From Alphaproteobacteria bacterium (lineage in GTDB: Bacteria > Pseudomonadota > Alphaproteobacteria > UBA7985 > JAUIBT01): 64,000 nt of DNA. Made by a program: the position numbers and the translations under genes. The DNA is taken from contig JAUIDR010000011.1 in assembly GCA_030428565.1 (NCBI GenBank), positions 1 to 64,000 on the forward strand. Reading direction: 5' to 3'. Of the stretch, positions 17,392 through 26,679 are shown piece by piece (the stretch's first letter is position 1; every line of letters begins with the position of its first letter). The notes below the pieces were generated by a model. It ran no database searches. It was not told the DNA's origin and saw only the letters and a list, made by a program, of their open reading frames with translations.

Positions 17392-18777
17392 ATGGATTCA
17401 GCCTATTCTGACAACATTCTTCGCGACGTGGTCGAAAGCGACCGCGCCCGTGTCTGGCACCATCTGACCCAGCACAAAAAGTTTGAAACGATCGACCCCC
17501 TGGTCATCGTCAAGGGCGAAGGCATGCACGTTTGGAATGCTGCGGGCCGTAAACACCTGGACGCCACTTCGGGCGGTGTCTGGACTGTCAATGTTGGCTA
17601 TGGTCGCCAAGAGATCGCCGACGCCGTTCGCGATCAGTTGGTTGAGCTACCGTATTTTGCTGGATCAGCGGGCAGCGTACCCGGCGCTCGGTTTGCCGAA
17701 AAGCTGGTCAGCAAGATGCCCGGCATGAGCCGCGTCTACTATTCAAATTCAGGTTCTGAAGCCAACGAGAAGACCTATAAGATTGTTCGCCAAATTTCGC
17801 ACAACAAATACGGCGGCAAGAAAAACAAGATCCTCTACCGTGAGCGCGACTATCACGGCACCACCATCACCGCCCTGTCGTCCGGCGGCCAGAACGAGCG
17901 CAAGGACCAGTATGGCCCCTTCACGCCCGGTTTCGTCGAGGTGCCGCACTGTCTTGAATACCGCAACCAGTTCGGTGACGAGCAGGATTACGGCGTCGCA
18001 GCCGCCAACGCGATTGAAGAGGTGATCTTGCGCGAAGGCGCGGATACCGTCGGCGCGCTGATCTTGGAACCCGTTACTGCCGGCGGCGGCGTCATCGTCC
18101 CGCCCAAAGGCTATTGGGAGCGCGTGCAAGAAATCTGTAAGCAGTATCAAGTCCTTCTGATCATCGACGAGGTGGTTTGCGGCGTTGGGCGTACCGGCAA
18201 GTGGTTCGGCTACCAACAGTTCGGCATCCAGCCCGACATGGTGACCATGGCAAAGGGCGTGGCCTCGGGCTATGCAGCCATTTCTTGCACCGTGACCACC
18301 GAAGAAGTCTTCAACTTGTTCAAGGACGATGCAGACGATCCCATGTCCTTCTTCCGCGATATCTCGACCTTTGGCGGCTGTACCGCTGGCCCCGCAGCGG
18401 CGCTGAAAACCATGGAGATCATCGAAGAAGAAAACCTGTTGGAGAACGTCACCAACATGGGCGAATACTTCTTGGAAGGCCTGGAGCGCCTGGCCGCGAA
18501 GTACAGCGTCATTGGCGACGTGCGCGGCAAGGGCCTGTTCTGTGGCGCGGAGCTGGTCGCCGACCGCGACAGCAAGCAGCCCCTGGAAGAAAAGCTGGTC
18601 CAAGCGATCGTCGCGGACTGCGTTCAGAATTCCGCAGTGCTGATCGGGGCGACAAACCGCTCACTAACGGGCTTTAACAATACCCTGTGCTTCAGCCCGG
18701 CCTTTATCGCCGGACAGAGCGAACTAGACGAAGTGCTAACGGCGGTCGATGGCGCGCTTGCTCGCGTATTGGCCTAG
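17392..18777 (+). CDS. tpa: Taurine--pyruvate aminotransferase
   Basis: PLP enzyme (class III aminotransferase) moving the amino group of taurine to pyruvate, giving sulfoacetaldehyde and alanine. The 461 residues show YYSNSGSEANEKTYK (PLP phosphate region), RERDYHGTTI, LLIIDEVVCGVGRTG with the PLP-binding Asp, and the Schiff-base Lys in VTMAKGVASGY. The start ATG follows a GGAGAG ribosome binding site. Placement right before xsc makes taurine rather than another omega-amine the likely substrate. Confidence 0.92.
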   Translation: MDSAYSDNILRDVVESDRARVWHHLTQHKKFETIDPLVIVKGEGMHVWNAAGRKHLDATSGGVWTVNVGYGRQEIADAVRDQLVELPYFAGSAGSVPGARFAEKLVSKMPGMSRVYYSNSGSEANEKTYKIVRQISHNKYGGKKNKILYRERDYHGTTITALSSGGQNERKDQYGPFTPGFVEVPHCLEYRNQFGDEQDYGVAAANAIEEVILREGADTVGALILEPVTAGGGVIVPPKGYWERVQEICKQYQVLLIIDEVVCGVGRTGKWFGYQQFGIQPDMVTMAKGVASGYAAISCTVTTEEVFNLFKDDADDPMSFFRDISTFGGCTAGPAAALKTMEIIEEENLLENVTNMGEYFLEGLERLAAKYSVIGDVRGKGLFCGAELVADRDSKQPLEEKLVQAIVADCVQNSAVLIGATNRSLTGFNNTLCFSPAFIAGQSELDEVLTAVDGALARVLA

Positions 18778-18809
18778 GCCTGGCCTCACACAAAAAAAGG
18801 AAACCTTAG

Positions 18810-20597
18810 ATGAAAATGACCACAGAAGAGGCTTTTGTTAAGGTCTTGCAGATGCACGGCATCCGCCACGCTTTCGGTATTATCGGTTCGGCCATGATGC
18901 CGATTTCCGACCTGTTCCCCAAAGCTGGCATCACCTTTTGGGACTGCGCCCACGAGTGCAATGGCGGCATGATGGCCGACGGCTACAGCCGCGCGTCGGG
19001 CAAAATGTCGATGGCTATCGCCCAGAACGGCCCCGGCATTACCAACTTCGTGACGCCGATCAAGACCGCCTATTGGAACCACACACCCTTGCTGCTGGTC
19101 ACGCCACAGGCGGCCAACAAGACCATCGGTCAAGGCGGCTTCCAAGAAATCGAGCAGATGGCTCTTTTCAAGGACATGGTCTGCTACCAAGAAGAAGTGC
19201 GTGACCCGACGCGAGTTGGCGAAGTCCTGAACCGTGTGATCGAAAAGGCCTGGCGCGGCTGCGCGCCTGCGCAAATCAACATCCCGCGCGATATGTGGAC
19301 CCAGGTGATTGACGTTGACCTGCCGCAGATCGTGCGTCTTGAGCGCCCTTCGGGCGGCAAACGCGCCATCACTGAGGCTGCCAAGCTGCTGTCGGACGCT
19401 AAGTTCCCGGTCATTTTGAACGGTGCCGGTGTGGTGATCGGCGGCGCAATCGACGCGTCTCGCCAGTTGGCCGAGCGCCTGTCCGCGCCCGTCTGTTCCG
19501 GCTACCAACACAACGACGCCTTCCCAGGCTCGCACCCGCTGGGCATGGGCCCCTTGGGCTACAACGGCAGCCGCGCGGCGATGGAGATGATCTCTAAGGC
19601 TGATGTGGTCCTGGCCCTGGGCACGCGCCTAAACCCCTTCTCGACCCTGCCGGGCTACGGTATCGATTATTGGCCCAAGGATGCCAAGATCATCCAGGTC
19701 GACATTAACTCTGACCGCATTGGCCTGACCAAGAAAGTTAGCGTGGGTATCCAGGGCGATGCCAAGCAGGTCGGCGAGCAGATTTTGGCCCAGCTCAGCG
19801 CAAGTGCCGGCGATGCCGGCCGCAAAGAGCGTGAAGCCGCGGTTGCGCAAGCCAAGTCGGCTTGGTTGCAGGCCCTGTCATCTATGGACCACGAGGACGA
19901 TGATCCCGGCACCAATTGGAACGAACGTGCCCGCGCCGACAAGCCCAAGCACATGTCACCGCGCATGGCATGGCGTGCGATCCAGTCGGCTCTGCCCAAA
20001 GAGGCGATTATCTCTTCGGACATCGGCAACAACTGCGCAATCGGAAACGCCTACCCAAGCTTTGAAGAAGGCCGCAAATACCTGGCCCCTGGCCTGTTCG
20101 GTCCTTGCGGCTATGGCCTGCCCGCCATCATCGGGGCCAAGATCGGCCGCCCGGATGTGCCCGTGGTCGGCTTTGCTGGTGATGGCGCCTTCGGCATCTC
20201 CATGAACGAAATGACGGCTGTTGGCCGCGAAGAGTGGCCCGCCATCACGCAGGTCATCTTCCGCAACTATCAGTGGGGTGCCGAAAAGCGCAACTCGACC
20301 CTGTGGTTTGACGACAACTTCGTTGGTACCGAGCTGGACGAGAACGTTTCTTATGCCAAGATCGCACAGGGCTGCGGCGTCAAAGGCGTGCAGGTCATGA
20401 ACATGGAAGAGCTGACCGCTGCCCTACGCACCGCCATCGACGAGCAAATGAACCAGGGCGTCACCACCTTCATCGAGGTTCTGTTGAACCAAGAGTTGGG
20501 TGAGCCCTTCCGTCGCGATGCGATGAAAAAGCCGGTCGAGGTCGCGGGCATCAGCGCCGACGACATGCAAGACCAGGTCAACGCCTTCGTAGAGTAG
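18810..20597 (+). CDS. xsc: Sulfoacetaldehyde acetyltransferase
   Basis: Thiamine-diphosphate enzyme that splits sulfoacetaldehyde with phosphate into acetyl phosphate and sulfite. The 595 residues have the three-domain layout of the acetolactate-synthase family. The N-terminal ThDP domain has the conserved Glu in WDCAHECNGGMM, and AIAQNGPGITNFVTPI follows. The C-terminal ThDP-Mg domain has GFAGDGAFGISMNE. A purine-rich AAAAAAAGGAAA site precedes the ATG. A terminator lies about 75 bp after the stop. The usual partner pta (phosphotransacetylase) is not adjacent. Confidence 0.95.
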   Translation: MKMTTEEAFVKVLQMHGIRHAFGIIGSAMMPISDLFPKAGITFWDCAHECNGGMMADGYSRASGKMSMAIAQNGPGITNFVTPIKTAYWNHTPLLLVTPQAANKTIGQGGFQEIEQMALFKDMVCYQEEVRDPTRVGEVLNRVIEKAWRGCAPAQINIPRDMWTQVIDVDLPQIVRLERPSGGKRAITEAAKLLSDAKFPVILNGAGVVIGGAIDASRQLAERLSAPVCSGYQHNDAFPGSHPLGMGPLGYNGSRAAMEMISKADVVLALGTRLNPFSTLPGYGIDYWPKDAKIIQVDINSDRIGLTKKVSVGIQGDAKQVGEQILAQLSASAGDAGRKEREAAVAQAKSAWLQALSSMDHEDDDPGTNWNERARADKPKHMSPRMAWRAIQSALPKEAIISSDIGNNCAIGNAYPSFEEGRKYLAPGLFGPCGYGLPAIIGAKIGRPDVPVVGFAGDGAFGISMNEMTAVGREEWPAITQVIFRNYQWGAEKRNSTLWFDDNFVGTELDENVSYAKIAQGCGVKGVQVMNMEELTAALRTAIDEQMNQGVTTFIEVLLNQELGEPFRRDAMKKPVEVAGISADDMQDQVNAFVE

Positions 20598-20671
20598 AGC
20601 GCTTGTTGGCTGCGTCCGGGGGCTACGTCTTGGGGCTGCCCCCGGCGCTCCCCCAAGACTGACCCAAAAAT

Positions 20672-20705
20672 GACCCCGCCAGCCTAGCGCGCGCGGGGTC
20701 TTTTA
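20672..20705 (+). terminator. Rho-independent terminator after xsc
   Basis: GACCCCGC (20672-20679) pairs perfectly with GCGGGGTC (20693-20700), followed by TTTTATT. It marks the end of the tpa-xsc transcript. Confidence 0.85.
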
Positions 20706-20773
20706 TTATAGGCGACCAGGCCAAACCAGCAAAGCATTGGCCAGGTTTAACCGGCTTTACTCAGGGTTTTGCT

Positions 20774-20820
20774 CTGGGGGCTTCGCTGGGGGCTTCTCTG
20801 GGGGCTTCTCGGGGTTTTCT
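20774..20820. repeat. 12-bp tandem repeat after the DUF1223 gene
   Basis: Units CTGGGGGCTTCG, CTGGGGGCTTCT, CTGGGGGCTTCT start at 20774, 20786 and 20798, with a decayed fourth at 20810. The block touches the minus-strand stop at 20821, so it is the 3' flank of that gene. Confidence 0.8.
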
Positions 20821-21582
20821 CTAGGGCCGATATCCCCAATAGGCGCCCAAAATTGCACCGTTGTCGCGGTCTTGTACCAAGACCGCCCGGCCCTGGGCCT
20901 TAAAATCCTTGGGCAACCAGGACAGCTGCACTTGCTCAGCATCTTCGGTCAATCTGCGGCGCTTGGCCTGCAACACCGAATGGGCATAGAGCCGTTCGAC
21001 CATGCGACTGCCGCGCTTGGTCAAGCGTGCCCGCGCCAATTTGCTGAAGTGAAGATCCAAAAGCTCTAGATCGCGCCCTGCAAGCGCTGATCCGTCTAGC
21101 AGCAAATGCAACACCCCATCGTGGTCGGTCGTAAAGGCGATCGGCGACAATTCATGGCGCGCGGCTTTAAGACCTGCCAATACGGCGTCACGGTCCGAAC
21201 CGACGACGTGGTTTTGGCCATTGATGACCACCTGCGGGGTATAGACATAAGCCGATTGGTGCAGGTCGCGATACCAACGCTGGCGCGCGGTCCAAGCGCG
21301 ATGCGACAGCGGGTCTTTCATTTGCCCCATGTTGAGATAATCGACGTGGAAAGACAGCACCAACACGTCGTCACGTTCGTGCAGCTCACGCGCCAGATCA
21401 TCTGCCTTGGGGCAGTTGGTACAGATCAGCGAGGTGAACAGCTCCATCACCACGGGCGGTGCTTCTGGCGCAGCCGCAGCGGTGGCCAGAGCCTCCTGCG
21501 CTCCAGCGGGGGATAGGCTCAGCGCAAACATGCCAAGCCCCAACAAGGCGCGGCGACCAAATTGCCAAATCGCAAACTTCAT
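20821..21582 (-). CDS. DUF1223-family thioredoxin-like secreted protein
   Basis: A 253-residue protein with an N-terminal signal (about 1-28, ending SPAGAQ). The DUF1223 hallmark follows: VVMELFTSLICTNCPKAD (a CxxC in a thioredoxin-like position), then SFHVDYLN and YVYTPQVVINGQ. Members are periplasmic proteins of unclear function, probably thiol-disulfide related. It converges with xsc and is followed directly by a 12-bp repeat. The assignment rests on motif recognition. Confidence 0.85.
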   Translation of the reverse strand: MKFAIWQFGRRALLGLGMFALSLSPAGAQEALATAAAAPEAPPVVMELFTSLICTNCPKADDLARELHERDDVLVLSFHVDYLNMGQMKDPLSHRAWTARQRWYRDLHQSAYVYTPQVVINGQNHVVGSDRDAVLAGLKAARHELSPIAFTTDHDGVLHLLLDGSALAGRDLELLDLHFSKLARARLTKRGSRMVERLYAHSVLQAKRRRLTEDAEQVQLSWLPKDFKAQGRAVLVQDRDNGAILGAYWGYRP

Positions 21583-21681
21583 ACTGCTTTAATAATGCGC
21601 CTTTCGGTCACTTACTAGTCACGACGCAGTTACAGGGCCCTGCTGTGCGAATTTTCACGCAAATTGCTCGGGTGGCGCGCC

Positions 21682-22227
21682 TTACAGAGCATAGCTGGCC
21701 TCAATGCGGTATTCGGCCCCTTGCGCCTGCAGCTTGGAGGAATAGAGGTGAAAGGCATCGACGACAAAGCTTGGCATGGGCTCGCCAGCGCGCTCCTCAA
21801 TCCAAGGCAACAGCGCCGCGCGCGGGCGCACAGAAAAGCGCGCCAAGGTCACGTGCGGATGAAACTTCTTGCCATCGTATGGGATGTTCAAGCGTTTTGC
21901 CAGCCGCCTTAGCTGCTTGGCAAGGACCGTCAACGGCTCGCAAGGCGCAACCCCAGCCCAGAGCGAATTGCAGAGCCCAGAGCGATCAAAGCTGCCGAAC
22001 CCCTGCAATTGCAGATGAAAGCTGGCCTGGCTCAGGCCCTGCAAATGCCAATCAAGTTCCTGCAAATCCTCATTTGCCAGCTCTCCCATGAACAGCAAAG
22101 TAACGTGCAGATTGTGGGGCTCCAGCCAGCGCGCGCCAGGCAGCCCACCCTTGAGCATAGAGAGTTGGCGGCAAGCCTCATCGGGCAACGACAGGCCTAA
22201 GAAACACCGCATCTTGTCATTGGTCAT
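21682..22227 (-). CDS. thpR: RNA 2',3'-cyclic phosphodiesterase (2'-5' RNA ligase family)
   Basis: A 2H phosphoesterase that opens 2',3'-cyclic phosphates on RNA ends. Both HxT motifs are visible: HNLHVTLLFMGEL (about residue 40) and HPHVTLARFS (about residue 125). The 181-residue length is normal. A second Met at residue 6 (MRCFLGLSLP) is an alternative start. Its beginning overlaps the 3' end of the upstream dehydrogenase by 11 bp, so they are probably expressed together. Confidence 0.92.
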   Translation of the reverse strand: MTNDKMRCFLGLSLPDEACRQLSMLKGGLPGARWLEPHNLHVTLLFMGELANEDLQELDWHLQGLSQASFHLQLQGFGSFDRSGLCNSLWAGVAPCEPLTVLAKQLRRLAKRLNIPYDGKKFHPHVTLARFSVRPRAALLPWIEERAGEPMPSFVVDAFHLYSSKLQAQGAEYRIEASYAL

Positions 22228-23062
22228 GATCGTAAGCGGGCAAGCCGCGCAATAAATGGGGCAAAATCGTCAGCCAGTCGCGCTCGATACTGGGGTCAAG
22301 CGCATCTAGGCCGGCCTCGACATCTTTGGCCAAGATTGCGATTGAGTTATCCGGCTCGAATCCGTGCTTGGCAAATTCAATCGTCTCAAAGCCGCTAGCG
22401 AGCCAGTTCTGGCCCGAGCTTGTGTGCATCAGCGCCAACAACTTGTCCGCTTCCAGCCCGGCGCGCTTGGCCTGTCGCAACGCCAGGCGGGTCAGCAGCG
22501 TATTACTTGCCGCGAGGATATTGTTCAAGACCTTGGCGGTCATGCCCGCTCCCAGGCTGCCCATGCGGTGAAAGTGCTTGCCCATGGCCTCTAACTGCGG
22601 CTGCAAGGCCTCTAAGTCCTCGCTGGCACCGCCGAGCATAAAGGACAGGCGCCGCTCACGCGCCGCAATCTGGGCGCCTGACATGGGCGCGTCGATCAAA
22701 TGGATGGAATTGGGCAGGCGCTGGCGAAGATCAGCGATATAGCGCGGCGACAGCGTCGAGCAGATCACCAGGTATTTTAGGTTCGTCGCTTTGGCAATTA
22801 CCGCCTGGTCGTCGAACAGCAAGGCGTTGGTCTGAGGCACATCACGCACAACGCTATAGAGCGTTTCTATCGGCTCAGCAAAAGCCTGCGGGTCAAGCAA
22901 GATTGAAGCCGTCGACGACTCGCGGGCCACGACGTCCAGGCCATGCGCCTTAAATCCAGCTGCGACCAGCGCCTCCAACATTGCCAGCCCCATGCGCCCG
23001 CATCCCGCAACACCGATCATCGCGCTTTTCCCTTTTGGCCAACTCATGCTTGTAGCTTGCAA
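22217..23062 (-). CDS. NAD(P)-binding beta-hydroxyacid dehydrogenase family protein
   Basis: Of the 3-hydroxyisobutyrate / 6-phosphogluconate dehydrogenase superfamily. The N-terminal Rossmann motif is GVAGCGRMGLAMLEAL. The substrate-loop block is LIDAPMSGAQIAARERRLSFM, with the catalytic Lys probably in MTAKVLNNILAASN. Length is about 280 residues. The true start may be the Met at residue 6 or 15 rather than the first. The exact substrate is open. It overlaps thpR at its 3' end. Confidence 0.85.
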   Translation of the reverse strand: MQATSMSWPKGKSAMIGVAGCGRMGLAMLEALVAAGFKAHGLDVVARESSTASILLDPQAFAEPIETLYSVVRDVPQTNALLFDDQAVIAKATNLKYLVICSTLSPRYIADLRQRLPNSIHLIDAPMSGAQIAARERRLSFMLGGASEDLEALQPQLEAMGKHFHRMGSLGAGMTAKVLNNILAASNTLLTRLALRQAKRAGLEADKLLALMHTSSGQNWLASGFETIEFAKHGFEPDNSIAILAKDVEAGLDALDPSIERDWLTILPHLLRGLPAYDHDQ

Positions 23063-23163
23063 AAAAAGCGCCGAGCTAGCAAGCGCTGGCTCGGCGGCGT
23101 GAGTCTAGGGGAGGAGACAAAGGGAGGAGACAAGGGAAAGATTCAGAAGATGCGGTTTGGTGC

Positions 23164-23514
23164 CTACCAGGGGCGGGTACAGACCTTCTTCCAAACCCAC
23201 TCGCAACCATACTTCACCTTGACGGTCCGACAATTTGTCGGGGCCCACTTCACCTTGTAGTGGGGTTGGTGGCCGTATTGATAAGGCTTGTACGGGTTAT
23301 GGTAGCCGGTATAGCCACCGTAGTAGAAGTTGCCGAAGTCGTGGCCGTAGCCATTGTTATGGTTATAGTTTGGGGTCCACTGAATGGCCTGATTGATCGC
23401 ATTAACGTTATCACCAGAGTAATAACCGTCATAATGAGTAGAAAATGCTTGTGCTGAACCAGCAATCATAGCCAGAAAACCAGCAACAGCAGCAATAGAA
23501 GCAACTTTTTTCAT
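23164..23514 (-). CDS. Small secreted Tyr/Gly/His/Asn-rich protein, unknown function
   Basis: 116 residues. Residues 1-23 form a clear signal peptide (MKKVASIAAVAGFLAMIAG, then SAQA). The mature part is rich in Tyr, Gly, His and Asn (NYNHNNGYGHDFGNFYYGG). It ends with a more ordered segment holding three Cys and several Trp and Lys (CRTVKVKYGCEWVWKKVC). I recognise no family. The odd composition and cysteines suggest an envelope or surface protein, perhaps metal-binding or disulfide-bonded. It is monocistronic and divergent from the methyltransferase operon. Confidence 0.75.
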   Translation of the reverse strand: MKKVASIAAVAGFLAMIAGSAQAFSTHYDGYYSGDNVNAINQAIQWTPNYNHNNGYGHDFGNFYYGGYTGYHNPYKPYQYGHQPHYKVKWAPTNCRTVKVKYGCEWVWKKVCTRPW

Positions 23515-23536
23515 GGTTCCAACTTTCTTTATGTTT

Positions 23537-23552
23537 GCTCTTATTTAAGAGC
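23537..23552. promoter_or_regulatory. Inverted repeat in the leader of the small secreted protein
   Basis: GCTCTTA-TT-TAAGAGC, with perfect 7-bp arms, about 25 bp upstream of the minus-strand start at 23514. Could be an operator or an mRNA 5' stem; AT-rich compared with its surroundings. Confidence 0.45.
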
Positions 23553-23713
23553 GGGGAGGCTGTTTTTATGTCTTGCCGTTGGAGTGGAGAATAGAGAGAC
23601 GAAAATGCAGCGAAGCGCTTCAAAAAAATGCCTTCAAGGTCGCAACGAGGCGAGCCGAGCCCCCCTCGCCCCTGAAGACTGATCGCGCCACAGGCAAACA
23701 AAAGGGGGGCACC

Positions 23714-25282
23714 ATGGCCAGCGATACCAGCGAGCCAGCAACAACAACGGTCAGCCGCAGCCGGCGGCGGCGGGGGCGTAGCGATCAGACCCACAAGCCC
23801 CAGCGGGCAAGCAACTACCGCCAGATCACAAATAGTTTGGCGCTGACCGAGCCCTTCAGCGATGACCAGGTAGCCGCCATTCACCAACAGGCGCTGCGGG
23901 TGCTGCAAGAACTGGGCATTCGCGTTCTGTTGCCTGAAGGCCGCGCCTTCTTCAAAAGCGCCGGCGCCAGGGTCGATGAAGAAACGCAGATGGTCTACAT
24001 CGGCGCGGATATAGTCGAAGCTGCGCTGGCCAGCGCGCCCAAGTCCTTCACTCTGCGCGGCGCGCCCGGTGCGGATCGCGATTTGCCCTTCGGCGGGCGC
24101 TCCCTGGTCTTTGGACCCGGCGCAGGTTGCCCCAACGCCAGCGATCTGGACCGAGGCCGCCGCCCCGGTACACTGCGCGATTTTGTCGAACTGACTAAGC
24201 TAACCCAGAGTTTCGATGTCATGGGCCTCAACGTGCCCATTGTCGAGCCGCAGGACGTGCCGCTCAAAAACCGCCACTACGCTACCTTGCGTGCGCAGCT
24301 TCAGCTAAGTGACAAGCCGCCGTTTATCTTCGCGCGCGGCCGGGAACAGGTCGAACAAGGTTTCGAAGCGATCCGGCTTGCACGCGGACTAAGCCAGCAA
24401 GACTTTGAGGCTGAGGTTTGGGCAACCACGGTGATTAACTCCAATTCGCCGCGCCAACTCGACATTCCCATGACGCAGGGCATCATCGACTACGCGCGCT
24501 ACAAGCAAATCATCATCATGACGCCCTTCTGTTTATCCGGCGCCATGGCCCCCATCACCATCCCGGGCGCCTTGCTGCTGTCGCACGCCGAAGCGTTGGC
24601 CGGCATTACCCTGGCGCAAATCGTGCGAGCGGGTGCGCCGGTGGTCTATGGCGCGTTTAGCTCCAACGTTCATATGAAATCGGGTGCTCCGGTCTTTGGC
24701 ACGCCCGAACACATCAAGACCAACTTTGGGGCCGGACAACTGGCTCGCTTGGTGGGCCTGCCGTGGCGCTCGGGCGGGGGCACGGCAGCGCCTTGGCCCG
24801 ATGTGCAGGCGGACTATGAAACGCAAATGTCGGTCTGGGGGTCGGTGCTGGCGGGTGCCAACCTAATCTACCACGCTGCGGGCTGGCTGGAAGGCGGTCT
24901 GACCTTGAGCTACGAGAAGTTCATCACGGACCTGGAGTTGCTACAGACCCTGGCCGAACTGGCCAATCCCATCGCCTTTGACGAGGACGAGCTGGGCTTC
25001 GCGGCCATCGCTGGCGTACAGCCGGGCGGCCACTTCTTTTCGGCCGAGCATACCATGCAGCGCTTTGCCACCCAATTCTATGAGCCCACGGTCTCGGACT
25101 GGTCAAACTACGGGCAATGGCAGGACAAAGGTAGCATCAAGACGACCCAACGCGCGCGAAACATTTGGCAAGATCGGCTCGCCAACTTCCAAGCCCCGCG
25201 CTTGGATAATACCGCGGTCGGCCAAGCGCTTGACTATATGCAAGCTTGCGAGGATGCTGGCGGCGCCGAGGCGGTCAGCTAG
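23714..25282 (+). CDS. Trimethylamine methyltransferase (MttB) family protein, non-pyrrolysine type
   Basis: 522 residues from the ATG at 23714, which follows an AAAGGGGGG ribosome binding site; a longer frame from 23573 lacks such a signal. Family features include LRVLQELGIRVLLPEGRAFF, FGPGAGCPNASDLD, the NSNSPRQLDIPMTQGI block and NLIYHAAGWLEGGL. The frame has no internal amber codon, so it is not a pyrrolysine enzyme. Relatives of this type transfer a methyl group from glycine betaine, carnitine or similar quaternary amines to a corrinoid protein. The Arg-rich N-terminal 40 residues are not conserved. No corrinoid protein gene is nearby; an FAD oxidase follows 57 bp on. Confidence 0.88.
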   Translation: MASDTSEPATTTVSRSRRRRGRSDQTHKPQRASNYRQITNSLALTEPFSDDQVAAIHQQALRVLQELGIRVLLPEGRAFFKSAGARVDEETQMVYIGADIVEAALASAPKSFTLRGAPGADRDLPFGGRSLVFGPGAGCPNASDLDRGRRPGTLRDFVELTKLTQSFDVMGLNVPIVEPQDVPLKNRHYATLRAQLQLSDKPPFIFARGREQVEQGFEAIRLARGLSQQDFEAEVWATTVINSNSPRQLDIPMTQGIIDYARYKQIIIMTPFCLSGAMAPITIPGALLLSHAEALAGITLAQIVRAGAPVVYGAFSSNVHMKSGAPVFGTPEHIKTNFGAGQLARLVGLPWRSGGGTAAPWPDVQADYETQMSVWGSVLAGANLIYHAAGWLEGGLTLSYEKFITDLELLQTLAELANPIAFDEDELGFAAIAGVQPGGHFFSAEHTMQRFATQFYEPTVSDWSNYGQWQDKGSIKTTQRARNIWQDRLANFQAPRLDNTAVGQALDYMQACEDAGGAEAVS

Positions 25283-25339
25283 CAAGCCGTTGCGCGTCGC
25301 CTTTGTCCTCCTTCTTCCTTTCAGTTGCTCAGCAGAACC

Positions 25340-26677
25340 ATGTCGGACACCCGCTTTGACCTCAACCAACCTGCGCCTGATGTCATCATTATAGGAGCCG
25401 GCATTTTGGGCTGCTCGCTTGCGCTTGCCCTCTCACAAGCGGGCATCAAGACGCTCAACATTGACCGCAATGCCGCGCCGGGCTTGGGCTCGACCTCCGC
25501 TTCGACGGGCGCAATTCGCGTGCACTATTCCACCTTCGACGGCACCGCGCTAGCTTATGAGTCCTATCACCATTGGCTCGACTGGCGTGACTTCCTTGCC
25601 GCCCCTGCCGACGAGGAGCTAGCGGCTTTTCACCAAACCGGTTGCTTGGTGCCTGCCACCGCAGACAACCACTTTTTGCGCCCGCAACTCAAGTACTGCC
25701 AGCAGCTTGGCATCGAGCACCAGCGCTGGGATGGCGCGCAAATCCGCGACTACTTGGGCCAGGTTGATCTGCATAGTTTCGCGCCGGTGAGAAGCTTTGA
25801 CGACCCAGAGTTCGGGCAGGGCAGCACCTCAGCCGCCGACATTGACGAAGCCGTCTACTTCACCACAGCGGGCTATGTCTCCGATCCGCAATTGGCGTGC
25901 CTCAACTTGGCGGCGGCGGCCAAGCGCGCCGGCGCTCGCTTTTTACACAATGCGCGGGTGATTGAAATTCGCAAAGCCCAGGGCCGGGTTGCAGGTGTGA
26001 GCCTGGCGGATGGCAGGCGAATTGATGCGCCGGTGGTTGTGAACGTGACCGGCCCATATTCGCGCACTATCAATGCCTTAGCGGGGGTTGATGCGGAGAT
26101 GAACATCAAGACCCGCGCCTTAAAACAAGAAAAGACCGTGCTGCCCGCGCCGCCTGCTTTGGCCGGTCGCCGTCCTGGCGTGATCTGGTCAGATAGCGAT
26201 GTCGGCGCCTATTTCCGCAGCCACGGCGAGGCCGATATCCTGATCGGCAGTCAGGATTTTTCTTGCGATCCTATGGTCTGGGTCGACGATCCCGACGACT
26301 GGGACGACAATTTCAGCCAACAATGGCAGACCCAAGCCTTCCGCATGGCCCAGCGCCTGCCTGATCTGGGCATACCGAGCCGCATGCGCGGCGTAGTGGC
26401 GCTCTATGACGTGGCCGATGACTGGATTCCCATCTATGACCGCTCCGACTTGCCGGGCTATTATATGGCGTGTGGTTCCAGTGGGAACCAATTCAAGAAT
26501 GCGCCGATGGTCGGACGCCTCATGGCCCATTTGATCCAAGGCTGCGAGAACGGCCACGACCATGATCGCGAGCCGCTGGACTTCCAGCTTGAGCGCATTG
26601 GTCAGCATGTGAGCCTGGGCTTTTATTCGCGCAAGCGTTCGATCAACGCACAAAGCAGCATGTCAGTCGTGGGCTAG
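25340..26677 (+). CDS. FAD-dependent oxidoreductase (DAO / sarcosine oxidase-like)
   Basis: 445 residues from the ATG at 25340; an upstream TTG at 25325 is possible but less likely. The FAD-binding dinucleotide motif is IIIGAGILGCSLALALSQAG, followed by STSASTGAIRVHYS, where related amine oxidases bind FAD. A C-terminal segment MACGSSGNQFKNAPMVGRLM resembles the SGHGF...P region of sarcosine and dimethylglycine oxidases. It probably oxidises a secondary or tertiary amine. It lies between the MttB-like gene and a GNAT gene, with only 2 bp before the latter. Confidence 0.87.
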   Translation: MSDTRFDLNQPAPDVIIIGAGILGCSLALALSQAGIKTLNIDRNAAPGLGSTSASTGAIRVHYSTFDGTALAYESYHHWLDWRDFLAAPADEELAAFHQTGCLVPATADNHFLRPQLKYCQQLGIEHQRWDGAQIRDYLGQVDLHSFAPVRSFDDPEFGQGSTSAADIDEAVYFTTAGYVSDPQLACLNLAAAAKRAGARFLHNARVIEIRKAQGRVAGVSLADGRRIDAPVVVNVTGPYSRTINALAGVDAEMNIKTRALKQEKTVLPAPPALAGRRPGVIWSDSDVGAYFRSHGEADILIGSQDFSCDPMVWVDDPDDWDDNFSQQWQTQAFRMAQRLPDLGIPSRMRGVVALYDVADDWIPIYDRSDLPGYYMACGSSGNQFKNAPMVGRLMAHLIQGCENGHDHDREPLDFQLERIGQHVSLGFYSRKRSINAQSSMSVVG

Positions 26678-26679
26678 CT

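Noticed and set aside
17749-18603. 284-residue frame antisense to tpa
   Set aside because: Shadow of the aminotransferase frame; composition rich in Gly, His and Asp with no motif.
23714-25282. Pyrrolysine-type trimethylamine methyltransferase
   Set aside because: The frame reads through without an internal TAG and no pyl genes are nearby, so it is the non-pyrrolysine form.
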